Of a DNA stretch of 64,000 bases, positions 46,284 through 58,131 are shown in pieces. This DNA comes from Brachynemurus nebulosus (taxonomy: Eukaryota > Arthropoda > Insecta > Neuroptera > Myrmeleontidae), in the NCBI GenBank assembly GCA_035578155.1, contig JAPWDM010000023.1:434001-498000 (forward strand), in the 5' to 3' direction. How positions within the stretch are numbered: position 1 is the first letter of the stretch; every line of letters begins with the position of its first letter. The translations under genes were made by a program, and so were the position numbers. The notes under the pieces were generated by a model. The model worked only from the letters and a program-made list of their open reading frames with translations, ran no database searches and was not told the origin of the DNA.

Positions 46284-47664
46284 TAGTGATGAGCAAATGC
46301 AAGACCAAGACCAAGACTTGGCAGTCTTGGTCTTGGTCTTGTTCTTCCATTAAGAGTCTTGGTAATTGGTCTTGCTAGAACAGTTTGAGTTTTGGTTTTG
46401 GTCTTGCAAAATGCAGTCTTGGTCTTGGTCTTGTTTTTGCTAAAAAATCTTGCACTTTCTTGCATTTTTTTATTAGCGAATTTTTTTCTTCTAAAATCAG
46501 AATTTTTACTATCTTTACGTATTAATTATACTTTCAAACTATTTAATTAGTTTAGCAAGAGTCTTGCTTTTGCTTTTGTCTTGGTCTTCCTCACTTGAGT
46601 CTTGGTATTGGTCTTGCAGCCATAATTGGATTTTTGAATAAAAAATAAATATCATTATTTTTATTTTATTCCAAATCTACATCATAAATAATATTGATAA
46701 TCGATACCAAATTTTTTTTTAAAATGAAATATAATAAATAATAAATTAATTAAAACTTGAAAAATTTTAAAAAATATCATTTGGTTAAAAACAGCACTAC
46801 AAAAGATCGCGATGTCTGTGACGTCATAAAGGTAATATGTCAAAAGTGTCAAAATTATTAAAATTTAGTAGAAAAAATTATTGATGGTTGTTTTGTTTCA
46901 TTGATTTCGACGTTCAAAATCTTGAGGGACATTTTTTCCGTATTTATTTTTGTATTGCTATCACAAAGTGGTACAAAACAAGCTCGATATTTCTTTAGTT
47001 TGGATATTTCTACAGTGAAGTTTCTAGCAAGCAATAATTTGGATAGAAACAAGAATTTTAGAGCAACAATAATAGTAGAAGAGCAGCTGGCCGATTTGCA
47101 ATAGTCATTTCAACACGCGTTAAAATGAGACGATAGGATGTTGGATACTACTTACTCTACATAAAAATTCAGTTCTGGCAAGCCTATTCGGCCGTGTTGA
47201 CTCGAATAGGCTTGCCAGAACTGAATTTCTGTGTAGAGTAAGTATCCAAGATTCTATCTTCTTAATTGAACGCGTGTTGAAATGACCATCGCAAATCGGC
47301 CAGTAGCTCTTGGTCTATAATCTATTTGAAAATAAAAAAGACACTAATATAGCTATGTTCAGGCCATATAACCTTTATTACGTCACATAAGCGCTCGTGA
47401 ACTATTGGCCCATTATCGGTTCTAAGTTTGAAAATTTATTTTTAATTTAATATAACTTCTTAATTATTACGTTTAAAAAAAAAATAAAAAGAGTTTTTTT
47501 ATAAAACTTATATATGATCTTTCCATTTATGACAAAAAAAAATTTCCTTCAAAAACCTAATTATAGTGTTGGTCTTGGTCTTGCTCTTGGTATACATAGA
47601 CTTCTTGGTCTTGGTCTTGGTCTTGCAAAAAATGCAAGACCAAGACTAATTTTGCTCATCACTA
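46284..47664. mobile_element. Non-autonomous hAT-type element with hexamer subterminal repeats
   Basis: Terminal inverted repeat TAGTGATGAGCAAA / TTTGCTCATCACTA, flanked by a perfect 8-bp TSD ATTGTACC (46276-46283 and 47665-47672), the hAT signature. Just inside each end are runs of the hexamer TTGGTC / GACCAA (about 46300-46450, 46560-46620, 47570-47645), many copies in both orientations. A nested 217-bp palindrome occupies 47087-47303. Short frames at 46858-47104 show no transposase motif. Clustered subterminal hexamers are typical transposase-binding sites in hAT elements; that role is inferred here. Confidence 0.88.
47087..47303. repeat. Palindrome nested in the hAT-type element
   Basis: CTGGCCGATTTGCAATAGTC at the left edge faces GCAAATCGGCCAG at the right; the centre is GAATAGGCTTGCCAGAACTG against its inverted copy with a 12-nt turn. 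The arms differ at several positions. Confidence 0.8.
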
Positions 47665-47672
47665 ATTGTACC

Positions 47673-48829
47673 TACGATTATTTAACTTAAAATCATTATG
47701 GAATTTTCACATTAAGGAAGTCATCCATATATTTGTACAGAAATATAATTTTTCATAATACACAAATATTTCTTGTATAAAATTCTTTTTTATACCTAAT
47801 TACGTGTGTTAAATGATAGGTTCGTTGATTTTGTGTGACGTATGAATGCGTGCAAAACTACGCAAAAATTTTAATTAGGTAGTTTTAAATACCTGAAAAC
47901 AAATATTGTGAAATACCTACTTGATAAGTGGTTCATAAATGTAATTATAAATGAAAAAATTCTAGTAATTTTATATATGAAAAAAGTTTATTAATTACTA
48001 CGAAATCTAAAGTTAAATAATCATTTTATTACTAAGTACTTAACTTACATGCTTGCGCATAGTACATATTTGTGCAAATAGCATATACGCAATGTTCTGT
48101 ATTTACATAAGAGAAACTATTTATACTGTGCCACTTTTTCTTTGAATTTTTTTTTTTTTTTTTTGGTTAATTTGGAAAAGCTTTTTGGTTAACTTGGTAA
48201 ATATTTTCAACTTCCTATCATTTCCAGTTTTACTGAAAGGACATTTAAAATAAGATTATCGAAATTAAAATTAAGGTTGGTTTTATTACCACATAAAGAG
48301 CGGGGTTAGTCCATATCAAATCAACCAATAAAAAGATTATTTTAAAAATCGATGTTCTTAAAATGCATGATATTTGGTGAATAGTTTCTTCAAATCAGTG
48401 TGGCCAAAAATACCAAGCTTTATATGTTTTTGAACATTCGTATTTGTGTTATAACAATTTTTAAAATTCAAAAAATTCATAAACCGCAATTTTTAAGAGC
48501 GCTTTGAAATATTTAAATACATATAGCTCAAAAACTATTTGCCCTAGAAAGTTGGAACTGGTATCATTAATTTCAGAATTAAAAGGGCTTTAATTGTACA
48601 TATAACATGATAATGCAATTCAAATTTAACCCTTTCTCCACAATCCAAAAAACTGATTTTTATAAAAAATCTAAAATTGGAATTTTTAATTTAAAAAAAA
48701 CAAACCAACCTTTTAAGTAAGTTGTATACAAAGTTTCATGATGGTATTCTAATGGTAACACACTGAAATAATTTTTATTCTGAATTAAGAAGTGTGGAAA
48801 TCTGGTACATTTAGTACAATACATGTTAC
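47673..48829. other. AT-rich DNA with degenerate repeat text
   Basis: GGGTTAGTCCATATCAAATC at about 48304 resembles the end motif of F1 (GGGTCATTCCATGTCAAATC) and may be the edge of a related element. No gene. The 101-codon minus frame at 48660-48965 overlaps repeat R3 and has no recognised domain. Confidence 0.4.
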
Positions 48830-49160
48830 TAACAAGTAAAGATCCCAAGGACGCACCTACCGATTTTGATGAAATATGAATAAGTTGTAGAACACTAAAA
48901 AATAAGCAACACGTATTTTTTTTATTTGCGGGAAAACGGTTTGAAGGGGTGAAATCGCTCTTCAAAAATTGGAGTAAAATTTAATTTTTCAAATATCTCG
49001 AAAACGATAACAGATAACTAGGATAAGATAAGATAGAATAAGAGTTTAAATTGACGATATTGCTCTTTTTTAAAGAGCTATCTATTGATATACAATTTAT
49101 TCAAATTCAACCAACAGGGGTAGTGGGGGATTAACTCATTAATTCCCAGTGTCACCTCTA
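48830..49160 (+). repeat. Dispersed repeat R3, copy 1
   Basis: GTTGTAGAACACTAAAAAAT, CGTATTTTTTTTATTTGCGG and CAACAGGGGTAGTGGGGG match, in inverted order, 51110-51425. Next to it CCAGTGTCACCTCTAGGTGACA forms a short hairpin at about 49147-49168. Non-coding. Confidence 0.65.
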
Positions 49161-49238
49161 GGTGACAGTGATTTCTGATTTTTTTTTACAGATTTTAAAA
49201 ATAAATGTGTTTAGACCAAAATGTTAATATGTACTTAC

Positions 49239-49578
49239 AAGGAGATGCAACCAGAGTGAAATTCGGGATTTTGATGAAACTTCGCTGGTGTGTAGAATAT
49301 GTAAAAATAAGGGACCCGTATTTTTTTTTATCGGTCATCTTCTGCGTTTAGGGGGTGAATCCAACCTCTAAAGTTGGGGGTTCAACCCGTATTTCTTAAG
49401 ATATCTCGAAAACTATAAGAGATAGAAGAATACTTTAAATTGACGAAATGTTACTCTTTGAAAGACCTATTCACCTGTATAGGTTAAACCAGGGCCGGGC
49501 TAATAAGAGGGGCTGGAGGGGTGAAAATGGGAGGTAAATTTTCTGGTACAGCCTGAATGGTTCAATGTATCAAATTTT
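49239..49578 (+). repeat. Dispersed repeat R2, copy 2
   Basis: Matches 26638-26965 along its length, with an extra block GTGTAGAATATGTAAAAATA (about 49291) absent from copy 1. Confidence 0.7.
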
Positions 49579-49659
49579 TGGCTTTGGATTTTTGATTTTT
49601 TGAACCGTTGCGTTGATACATGTAAAATGGTTATTCCAACTAATGATGGAAATGATTTA

Positions 49660-50060
49660 AGGCGTATACCTATAAGAATTATCTTAACAAAGTGTCGATA
49701 TTTATCTCAATTAGGTACATTGTAGACCAAGTGGTCGGAAAACGACATTTCATATTACACAACCTAATGTTAATCCAATTAATGGCGGAAATTATTCCAG
49801 GCTACAAGAATGATATTTAAAATTAAAGAATTGTTTTTAGATATGTCATTAATGCTTAAGAGAGTGTCAATATTTATTTGAATTAGATGGTTGACCAGCT
49901 GCTCAAAAAAAGCCTTTCCTGTTGGAGGCTCTAAAGCTATTTCCATTGATGACGGAAATGATTCCAAGTAATTCTTAAGAAAATATCGATTTTTATTTGA
50001 ATTACATAATCGGCCAAAACGTTCGAAAACTACATTTTATATTAAATATATGTAATTTAG
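49660..50060 (-). repeat. 168-bp repeat family, second locus
   Basis: AGTGTCGATATTTATCTC (49691) and AGTGTCAATATTTATTTG (49863) are unit starts 172 bases apart, each followed by CGGAAAACGACATTTCATA or a degenerate form. Same family as 14990-15330 and 16002-16560. Confidence 0.65.
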
Positions 50061-51109
50061 ATAATCGTCAAATGTGATCCTGTAATATGTGACCAGTTCA
50101 CACCAAATTATCGGACCGTAATTGAAAAAAAGTTGGGAAACTCTGCTTTATATTATCTAATTATGACGTTCATTGTTTATTCTGTTAAATCAGTATACAG
50201 TGGTATTTAAATTATTTACCTATGTTAATAAACTTATAGATCGGTGATTTTGTAGCTAAAAATAATTTGATTTGTGGGTACGTGAAAGTCACAAACACAG
50301 CGCCTCTAATAAAATTTTCAGCATGGGATGGCGCATGCCATTTTTTACGTATAGAATTTAAATATTTCTTTAGAATTTTTCTATGACGACCCGTTTTTAA
50401 GTTATGACCCCGTAGATTTTGCCACGGTTTAATGGTATTTTTTCTCCCCTTTCTATCAATATATGAGCCGTTTATTTTTAAAGTGGGGCAAGTCCATATT
50501 TGGTTATAGCGAGATATTTGAGGGTTTGCGTTTTAATAAATTTAAAAATATTGGTGTTAATAGATATATTTTTTGTATTTTGTGGTATTAGGTAATGTAA
50601 GTTTATAATCCAATAGTATTTATAGTGCTGGCTAAAGAAAATAGTGGTTTTATTATAACTAAATGGACTTGCCTCACTTTCAAAATTAATGAATTATTGT
50701 AATCGTTAATTTAAACAGATAATCTTTCAGTTGTATCATTTAAAAATAAACATAATCAAAACTTTTCATACGACAGTTCAACTACAGAAGCACGTATTGT
50801 GACCTTATTACCCCCTGCCAGTGCCTTAGTAGTAGAAATGAGTGTATGAAAATTAGTATGTACTTTAAAAGGGCGACTCATCCCCTTTGCAGTGTTGCTT
50901 AAAATGAATTTTGAAAATTTATTCTAATTGTTTTAAACTATTTTCCCTGAGGAAGTTTTTAATTACTCAAATAGTACAATTATGTCGACACAGTCACCCT
51001 CGTAGTTAACTACTCCTGAATTTATTATTAGGAAATTGAGTAAAAACAGGTAGATTAGATTTTTTAACGTACATTTGAAATCTGTAAATAAAACTATTAT
51101 ATTTTATTT
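50061..51109. other. Intergenic/intronic DNA
   Basis: AAAAAGTTGGGAAACTCTGC at about 50131 resembles an inverted hAT-type terminus (GCAGAGTTTCCCAACTTTTT). Otherwise no gene or element is defined. Confidence 0.35.
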
Positions 51110-51425
51110 TTTAACCCTTTTCGCAAAATTAACCTCCAAATTTTAGCCCTCAACTACCCCTATTGGTGTAATTTGAACAAATTACATACCAATAGATAGC
51201 TTTTTAAGAAAGAAAAATATCGCTAATTTAAGCTTTTACTCTATTCCTTACCGTTTTCGAGATAGGTATTTGAAAAATTACATTTTCACCCCAATTTTTG
51301 AAGGACGATTTCACCCCTTGGAAAACGTAAAAAAAAATACGTGTTACTTACTTTTTAGTGTTCTACAACATATCTAAGTTTCATCTAAATCGATAGGTCC
51401 GGTCTCGGGAACTTGACTTGCAAGA
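51110..51425 (-). repeat. Dispersed repeat R3, copy 2 (inverted)
   Basis: Opposite orientation to 48830-49160; shares CAACTACCCCTATTGGTGTA and TTAGTGTTCTACAACATATC blocks. Confidence 0.65.
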
Positions 51426-51464
51426 TGGACTTGCACCACTATCAAAATAAACATATTTACAATA

Positions 51465-51695
51465 GGGTAAAAGCCCCCTTTGTGGAACGGTATCTAATAC
51501 TGGAACAGTTTTGACATTTACATATTTATTTCTTTAATTAAGTAAGGAAACTTTAAATGCGAGGTGAATTTAAATTGAAAAACAATCATTCTATTAATAA
51601 TAATTTTTTGTTATCAGACGTTTCTTTCAGAAATAACTTCAATCATATGTAAATGTTCATAATTAGATACTGTTCCACAAAGGGGGCTTTTACCC
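51465..51695. mobile_element. TA-flanked MITE (GGGTAAAAGCCCCC family), copy 2
   Basis: Starts GGGTAAAAGCCCCCTTTGTG and ends with its inverted form, flanked by TA at 51463-51464 and 51696-51697. The interior is the reverse complement of the copy at 1563-1792, so the two are in opposite orientations. Confidence 0.88.
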
Positions 51696-51699
51696 TACT

Positions 51700-52926
51700 G
51701 TTAAGAACTAAAACTTCAATCTTCCAAATATTAGGCTTCTGAATTTTTTTGACTATAAATTGTTGACAGATAAAAAGATCATACTAAATCTTATCTATAA
51801 CTCTCATTATCTTCATTTTTTTCAAAAATGGATTTGCCCCACTTTCAAAATAAACAGCTTATATGTTAGTGTATCTATATGTGTGACCGACGGTTATTCT
51901 GCCCTTAAAAGCAAGTTTTGGGAAATTCGCTAGGTTATGCAGGATATAGCTGCAACAGGAGAATTTGTCACTTGTTTAAGTCCGATAAGATAAAATTAAG
52001 ATAAAATTTTATTTTTATTTTTATCTTTATTTTTTTTTTGTATCTTTTATTTAAAATAAAATTTAAATAATTTTTTTTTTTTTTTAGTAAAATGTGCGAA
52101 TATGCACGCATGTAACTAACCAATATGAATGAAATAAAATTATTTTCAAAAAAATAAATAAATATGTACATATTCTTGAAATATGTAATAATACTAATAA
52201 AATAAATTATTGAATACTTAAATATTCTCTCAATATAGCGTGTATCTCGCCTCGCGTCCAATGAGCCAAGCAGCCAAGCCAGCAACGATCAAACGATCGA
52301 ACGAGGAGGTAATTCACTTTTAATATTATTTAAATATTGATCACAAACAAATGCCTATACACATACCTATACATATACCTATACATATAACGTAACGCAA
52401 CCTATACAAAATAAAAAATTCACCAAGTGTAAGTCGAACGCACACATTTAAGGTGCCGTACAGTGAGCAATCAGTAGACCAAATTAAATTCTTTGTATTT
52501 ATATGTAGGGTTGAGCGGGGTAAAAAAAGACACTGCTCGAGCGGGGTAAAAAAAGACATACTTAATATTAATAGATTTGAGCGTTACTTTATGGTATTCC
52601 ATATTTGTTTATTATTTACAAGACATACTTATATTAAACTCAAGTCTTAAATTCAAAAAATAAAAAATATTTCAACAAAATACATTAGTATTTTAAGCTG
52701 TCTGAGCCAAAAAATTATTTTTTGGAACGTGCTTTATAACATAAAAAAATTTAGAAGGGAAGGGGTCAATGCATAGTATGTTTCTCTATGAAGTAAACAT
52801 ACGATATGACACCAGAAGGAGGCATAAACCGCGTAATTGTGGCGGGAATATAACGTATGGACAGTAGAAGTTACAGTTGGTGTGAATCGCGGCCATAGTG
52901 TAATAAACTGATATGTCCGGGTCTAA

Positions 52927-52929
<3 letters not shown>
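51700..52929. other. AT-rich DNA with a two-unit minisatellite
   Basis: GAGCGGGGTAAAAAAAGACA occurs at 52513 and 52539 (26-bp spacing). AATTCGCTAGGTTATGCAGG at about 51922 is a degenerate family-X end. A run of TTTTTATC-type low complexity occupies 52000-52100. ACATACCTATACATATACCT-type repeats occupy 52350-52390. No gene. Confidence 0.4.

Positions 52930-52930
<1 letters not shown>

Positions 52931-52986
<56 letters not shown>
52931..52986. repeat. (TA)n microsatellite
   Basis: Preceded by GTCCGGGTCTAAACGGA; the similar phrase GTCCGGGTCTATCCGA recurs at about 53298 without the tract. Confidence 0.9.
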
Positions 52987-52989
<3 letters not shown>

Positions 52990-54020
52990 ATATAACTTCA
53001 AACATCATTAAATGATGCGCGATAAAATTTTGAACACATACATATCAAAACTAAAACAATATGACAGTTATGACGAAAATTATATGTCTAAATTAGACAC
53101 ACATTTTTTTTTCTTTGAAAAACTGGAGGATAGTAATCCTGTAAAATCAAATAGTAAAAGTTGTAATCCGTAGTTTTTATCGTTTATTGATACAGCTGTT
53201 TAGAGGATGTTTTTCTCTCTCTAATGACGTCAAGAACAAATGTTTATTGTTGCAGGTTGTGTAGAAATTATTTATTTTGTAGATTGCTGCAATGTGTCCG
53301 GGTCTATCCGATTTTACAGTACATCTTTTTGTGGCTAGTACAGTATCCTTTACAGTGATAGAATCACATTTGTTAGTATTTAAAATTTGATATATATATA
53401 TATTGTGGATATTGTTTTGAATGAAGTTTCAAAATTTAATTAATATTTAAAAAAATTATTCAGATCACCCAAAAAAAAAGTTGCAATATTGTCTCGGAAA
53501 CGGTTAGAATTATAATCTTTACCAATTGAGCCAATCTAAATTTTTCTCTATTTCGATATAAGGTGGTTCATTTAAGGTAATTTTGCTTCGGGACCCTAAA
53601 AATTCCAATATTTAATATAGCTAGCTAGCATAGGTACATATAAAGAATGAATAATAACATGTTACCTTTACCCATAACAAATCAAAATAAATTACTTATC
53701 TAAACATAAACACTTGGCCGTCCGGTCACCTCGCCGCGCCGGCAGGGGCTATGCGCGAGAAACTAACTGACGTATGTATATATGTACCTCTAATAATAAT
53801 AATCTATCTATATACGTTGATATTTAATTATTATTGTGAACCTGCAAATCGCCTATGTATTATGGGACAGAAGAAGGTAGTAGTACTCACCGTAGAGCCA
53901 AATTGTCGACAGGTCAATATACTGTTAAATTTTATGTTGTGTACACATATCACAAGCATTAGCTACGTTTTTTTTCTTTTAAATTATCTTTCAAAAATTT
54001 GAAAAAAATAAAAATAAATA
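52987..54020. other. AT-rich DNA, no gene recognised
   Basis: A GC-rich patch CACCTCGCCGCGCCGGCAGG at about 53727 stands out but carries no recognised motif. A short (TA)n lies at 53391-53404. Confidence 0.35.
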
Positions 54021-54352
54021 CCCCTGTCGCAGCATCCTGCATAACATAGCGAATTTCCGTTTATAAAAATTAGTTTTTCTCGGAAACTAGTTGACATAGA
54101 ATAATAGTTTAATGACCTTTTTTATGTAATTTTTTCTCCTCTTTTAAATGATGTAAAAAAATTTGGCAAAAATTTTTGAATAAGTGGAAATTTTGGCAAA
54201 AAACTAATTTTTTGTAAGAACAAAAACCATGTTCCTGGCATCCGACGTGTCTGGCTGAAGAATTCATCCAAGATTTTTGGACTTCCAACGTTGTCACCAA
54301 ATTTCGTAAATCTAGGACATTTCGTTCGAGAGTTATCGTGCTGATACATATA

Positions 54353-54420
<68 letters not shown>

Positions 54421-54562
54421 TATATAAATTTTAGTGAATATTATTTTCGGTTTCTAAGGACCTCAAAACAAATTTCTGCCGTAGTCCCGGGCTCAAGTCG
54501 CGTCATGACACCTACTGTAATAGCTGAATTTCCAGAATTCTTTCTGGAAATTCGCTAAAATA
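54021..54562 (+). mobile_element. Repeat family X, most complete copy
   Basis: Runs from ACCCCTGTCGCAGCATCCTG through TTTCTCGGAAACTAGTTGAC, GGCATCCGACGTGTCTGGCT and CGTTCGAGAGTTATCGTG to a TACA/(TA)n tract (54350-54418), then TTTTAGTGAATATTATTTTC and the terminal hairpin GAATTTCCAGAA-TTCT-TTCTGGAAATTC (54526-54553) followed by GCTAA. The left end contains AGCGAATTTCC, the inverse of GGAAATTCGCT at the right, so the ends are partly inverted. A terminal hairpin followed by CTAA recalls Helitron 3' ends, but a 5' TC start and a proper spacer are not clear. The overlapping 83-90 codon frames have no recognised domain. Confidence 0.65.
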
Positions 54563-54676
54563 CGTTATAATATGTATTTTGCTGTTTAGTCCCCACAGTT
54601 TCAATGTAGAAATTTTAAATAATCATCTCTTATAATTATGTATAGGTAGTTATATACAAAATAAACTAAATAAAAT

Positions 54677-54716
54677 ACCCCTGTCGCAGCATCTGCATAA
54701 CATAGCGAATTTCCAA
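54677..54716 (+). repeat. Solo left end of family X
   Basis: ACCCCTGTCGCAGCATCTGC and ATAACATAGCGAATTTCC, then unrelated sequence. A truncated or solo end. Confidence 0.7.
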
Positions 54717-55022
54717 ATCTTGGGCACTGGCGGATCTCATCTAAGACCTGTACCTATTTAAAATAGTTTAGCTTTCTAAGAGTAAAAGAATTTTTAAAAT
54801 CAGCTGGGTAATTAGTTTTGGTAGTTTTGGGGACCCAAGAACCCGAACGAATTTTGTGCAGCATAGTTGTATCCATCTAAAATAATTTAATTCTCTAGCA
54901 GTGAGAAATTTTTTAGCATCGGTTCGATAGCTTATTACTGGCGTTTTCGGATCTGCAAGATCCCGGTGGACCTCATTAAAAAATCAGCTCGACCGTATAT
55001 TCTAGGCGGACTTTATGTAATA

Positions 55023-55103
<81 letters not shown>

Positions 55104-56650
55104 AACCCGTTGTGTAGCATTCTACGCCGCATTTGCATCCGCAGGACAGTTGTGGATCTCAGATAACACAACCTGTACCTATCTAAAATAGTTTACCTTG
55201 GTAATAGTAAAAGGGTTTCAAAATCGGTCAGTTATTTTATTTTTGACACTTTTAGGTCCTACTGACATTTCAGACCTTACATAACGTAATCTATATGTAT
55301 CTAAAATAGCTTAGCTCCCCAACAGTGAAAAAATTTTAAAAATCGGTCGGCTAGTTTATTTTTGACGCTTTTGGATCCGATGGACCCTGGCAGACTTTAC
55401 ATAACGTAATCTATATTTATCTAAAATAGTTTAGCTCTGTAAGAGTGAAAAAATTTTCAAAATCGGTCGGTTAGTTTATTTTTACCACTTTTGGGTCCCA
55501 TGGACCCTGGCGGACCCTAAATAACGTAATGTATGTCTATCTAAAATAGTTAGTTCCCCAACAGTGAAAAAATTTTCAAAATCGGTCGGTTAGTTTATTT
55601 TTGACACTTTTGGATCCATGGACCTTGGCAGACCTTACATAACGTAATCTATATTTATCTAAAATAGTTTAGCTCTGTAACAGTGAAAAAATTTTCAAAA
55701 TCGGTCGGTTAGTTTATTTTTGACACTTTTGGATCCCATGGACCCTGGCAGACCTTATATAACGTAATCTATATTAGCTAAAATAGTTTAGCTCTGTGAC
55801 AGTGAAAAAATTTTCAAAATCGGTCAGTTAGTTTATTTTTGACACTTTTGGGTTCTATGGACCTTGGTGGACCTTACATAACGTAATTTATATTTATCTA
55901 AAATAGTTTAGCTCTGTAACAGTGAAAAAATTTTCAAAATCGGTCAGTTAGTTTATTTTTGACACTTCTGGATCCTATGGACCTTGGCAGACCTTACATA
56001 ACGGAATCTATATTTATCTAAAACAGTTTAGCTCTGTAACAGTGAAAAAATTTTCAAAATCGATCAGGCAGTTTATTTTTGACACTTTTGGGTCCTATGG
56101 ACCGAGGCGGACCTTACATAACGTAATCGATATTTATCTAAAATAGTTTAGCTCTGTAACAGTGAAAAAATTTTCAAAATCGGTCAGTTAGTTTATTTTT
56201 GACACTTTTGGGTCCTGTGGACCCTGGCGGACCTTACATAATGTATTCTAAATCTATCTAAAATAGTTTAGCTCTGTAACAGTGAAGAAATTTTTAAAAT
56301 TGGTCGTTTAGTTTATTTTTTACAATTATGGGATCAGTAAATCCTGGCGAAACTCATACAAGTCTAGTACTCTAACAGTAAGAAAAGGGTTCTAAGGATC
56401 TCATATAATCTATGGCAGTCCGTACGCTTCTTGCGGACATCATTTAATTAATTAATTCAAATACTTTAACTTACTAACTGTGAAAAAATTTTTAAAATCG
56501 ATTGGTTAATTAATTTCTGGCCGTTTTAGGTCCCGAAAACCTTGACCTCACATAAAATACCTTAAATACATTTGAAATGGTTTAATTCTTTAACATTATT
56601 AATTATTAGTGAAAAAATTTTCAAAATCGATTCAAAATATTTTTCCGTGC
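54717..56650 (+). repeat. 120-bp tandem repeat array
   Basis: Units of about 120 bp contain CTAAAATAGTTTAGCTCTGT, AACAGTGAAAAAATTTTC, AAAATCGGTCGGTTAGTTTA and GACCTTACATAACGTAATCT. From about 55250 to 56330 nine or so units are closely alike at steps of 118-120 bases. Toward both edges (54717-55000 and 56330-56650) units are increasingly diverged. A (TA)n tract (55024-55100) splits the left edge. No coding sequence. Confidence 0.88.
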
Positions 56651-57099
56651 ATACATAATATGTACATTATACATATTTTGTTTTTTTTCATATATTTAAT
56701 AATATTATATCATAACATAATCTTCAGTTTCTTGTTTACTTAAAAATTCAATAAAAAAAAAATAAAATTCTTCATTACATTAGCTTAGAAAATCTGTTTA
56801 ATTTACATTTTTTAACATGGGATAGAACCATGCTAATTATAATGCAATAAATGAGAAACAAAACTCTATACATGTATGTGTGTTATATCAAATATATGTG
56901 AATAGTTTTCACTTGTTCTCACAAAATTCTTTAATAAAAAAGTGAAATATTTTTATACTTAATAAAGAACTGAGATATAAATATAAATTACTTATTAGAC
57001 TAACAAAGAAAGAATAAAAGTGAAAATTTACATTTTCTCGAAAAATACTTAAAATAGAAAGAAAATTATAAGAATATTTTCTTCATAATTTTTTTTTTC
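56651..57099. other. AT-rich DNA, no gene recognised
   Basis: Low-complexity AT-rich DNA between the 120-bp array and a family-X copy. Confidence 0.4.
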
Positions 57100-57282
57100 C
57101 TTTTCAACGATGTAAAAATTGAACTGCCTTATGATAGGATCGAATGATAAAAAATGGCCAGAAAACCTACTTCTGGGCATCCGACGTGTCTGGCTAACGA
57201 ACTTAGCCGAGCGAATTCAGAATCCAGTCCGCACACAAAATTTCATAAGCATTAGACGTTTCGTTCGAGAGTTATCGTGGCG

Positions 57283-57354
<72 letters not shown>

Positions 57355-57478
57355 TTTAGTGAATATCATTTTCGTATTCTAGGGACCTCAAAACAGATTT
57401 CTGCCATAGTCCCGGACTCAGATTGCGTCATGACACCTACTGTAATAGCTGAATTTCGAGTTTTCGAAATTCGCTAAA
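57100..57478 (+). mobile_element. Repeat family X, partial copy with (TA)n
   Basis: Contains GGGCATCCGACGTGTCTGGC, CGTTCGAGAGTTATCGTGGC and a (TA)n tract (57286-57350). It ends with TAATAGCT and a 9-bp hairpin GAATTTCGA-GTTT-TCGAAATTC (57451-57472), then GCTAA. The left end is missing. The hairpin stem differs symmetrically from the 12-bp stem of other copies. Confidence 0.7.
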
Positions 57479-57693
57479 AAAAATGCAAAAAAAAAATTAA
57501 AAAAATATGAGTTTAGTGAAAAAGTGCCCGAAGTCGACTTTATACGAGAGGTTTGTATTTTTTCGAAAAGATCTGTCAGCTAGCTAAAACACAATGTTCT
57601 TCAGGTTAAAATTTTTTTTAGGTAATAAGTTTTAACTGTAGCAAACAAAAACTTATCCAGAAAAAGTATAAAATTCGAATTTAATACGGTAAT

Positions 57694-58123
57694 GCCGCTG
57701 CTACACGATGCTACGAACACCCTCCAACATTCGACGTTGGATGGTTCATAGCATCGTGTAGCCGTTGTTCGAACTTACGAGTGTCCAATGTCGAGCGTCA
57801 AACATTCGCATTTGGTCGTGTCCCGTTCGATGTCGGTATTCTTGCACCGAGTCAAAGGGATGCTTCGAACGTTTGAAGGTCAATGTTGGTTGCGCACGAC
57901 TCGTTCATGTGAAGAGAGACAACATCAGTGTATAACATTAGAGATAACATCAGACAGATAACAGCGTTGTCCACTGAGTACCAACACATTATCATTCGTA
58001 TTGGATCAAACATTCGACTCACCGTGTAGCAGATACATTCGTCGCACCAACTATCGAACTTAATTGCCTCAAACGTTCGATCGAATGTTGGAAGGAACGT
58101 TCGTAGCATCGTGTAGAACCCGC
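57694..58123. mobile_element. CpG-rich TIR element, about 430 bp
   Basis: CTGCTACACGATGCTACGAA at the left faces TTCGTAGCATCGTGTAGAAC at the right, and CCAACATTCGACG faces CGATCGAATGTTGG inside. Interior repeats of CATTCGA/TCGAATG and many CpG dinucleotides contrast with the AT-rich surroundings. The 123-codon minus frame across it has no recognised domain. TSD not resolved. Confidence 0.7.
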
Positions 58124-58131
58124 TTAAGACA

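Noticed and set aside
54109..54381. 83-90 codon frames shared by several family-X copies
   Set aside because: Two different frames of the same repeat are open and the sequence continues into (TA)n. No domain and no codon-level conservation pattern is visible.
54021..54562. Family X as a definite Helitron
   Set aside because: A terminal hairpin and CTAA are suggestive, but a 5' TC end, A-T insertion site and Rep/helicase frame are not seen.
55250..56330. Regular 120-bp repeats as a CRISPR array
   Set aside because: Repeats are contiguous with no unique spacers and lie in an intron-bearing animal genome.
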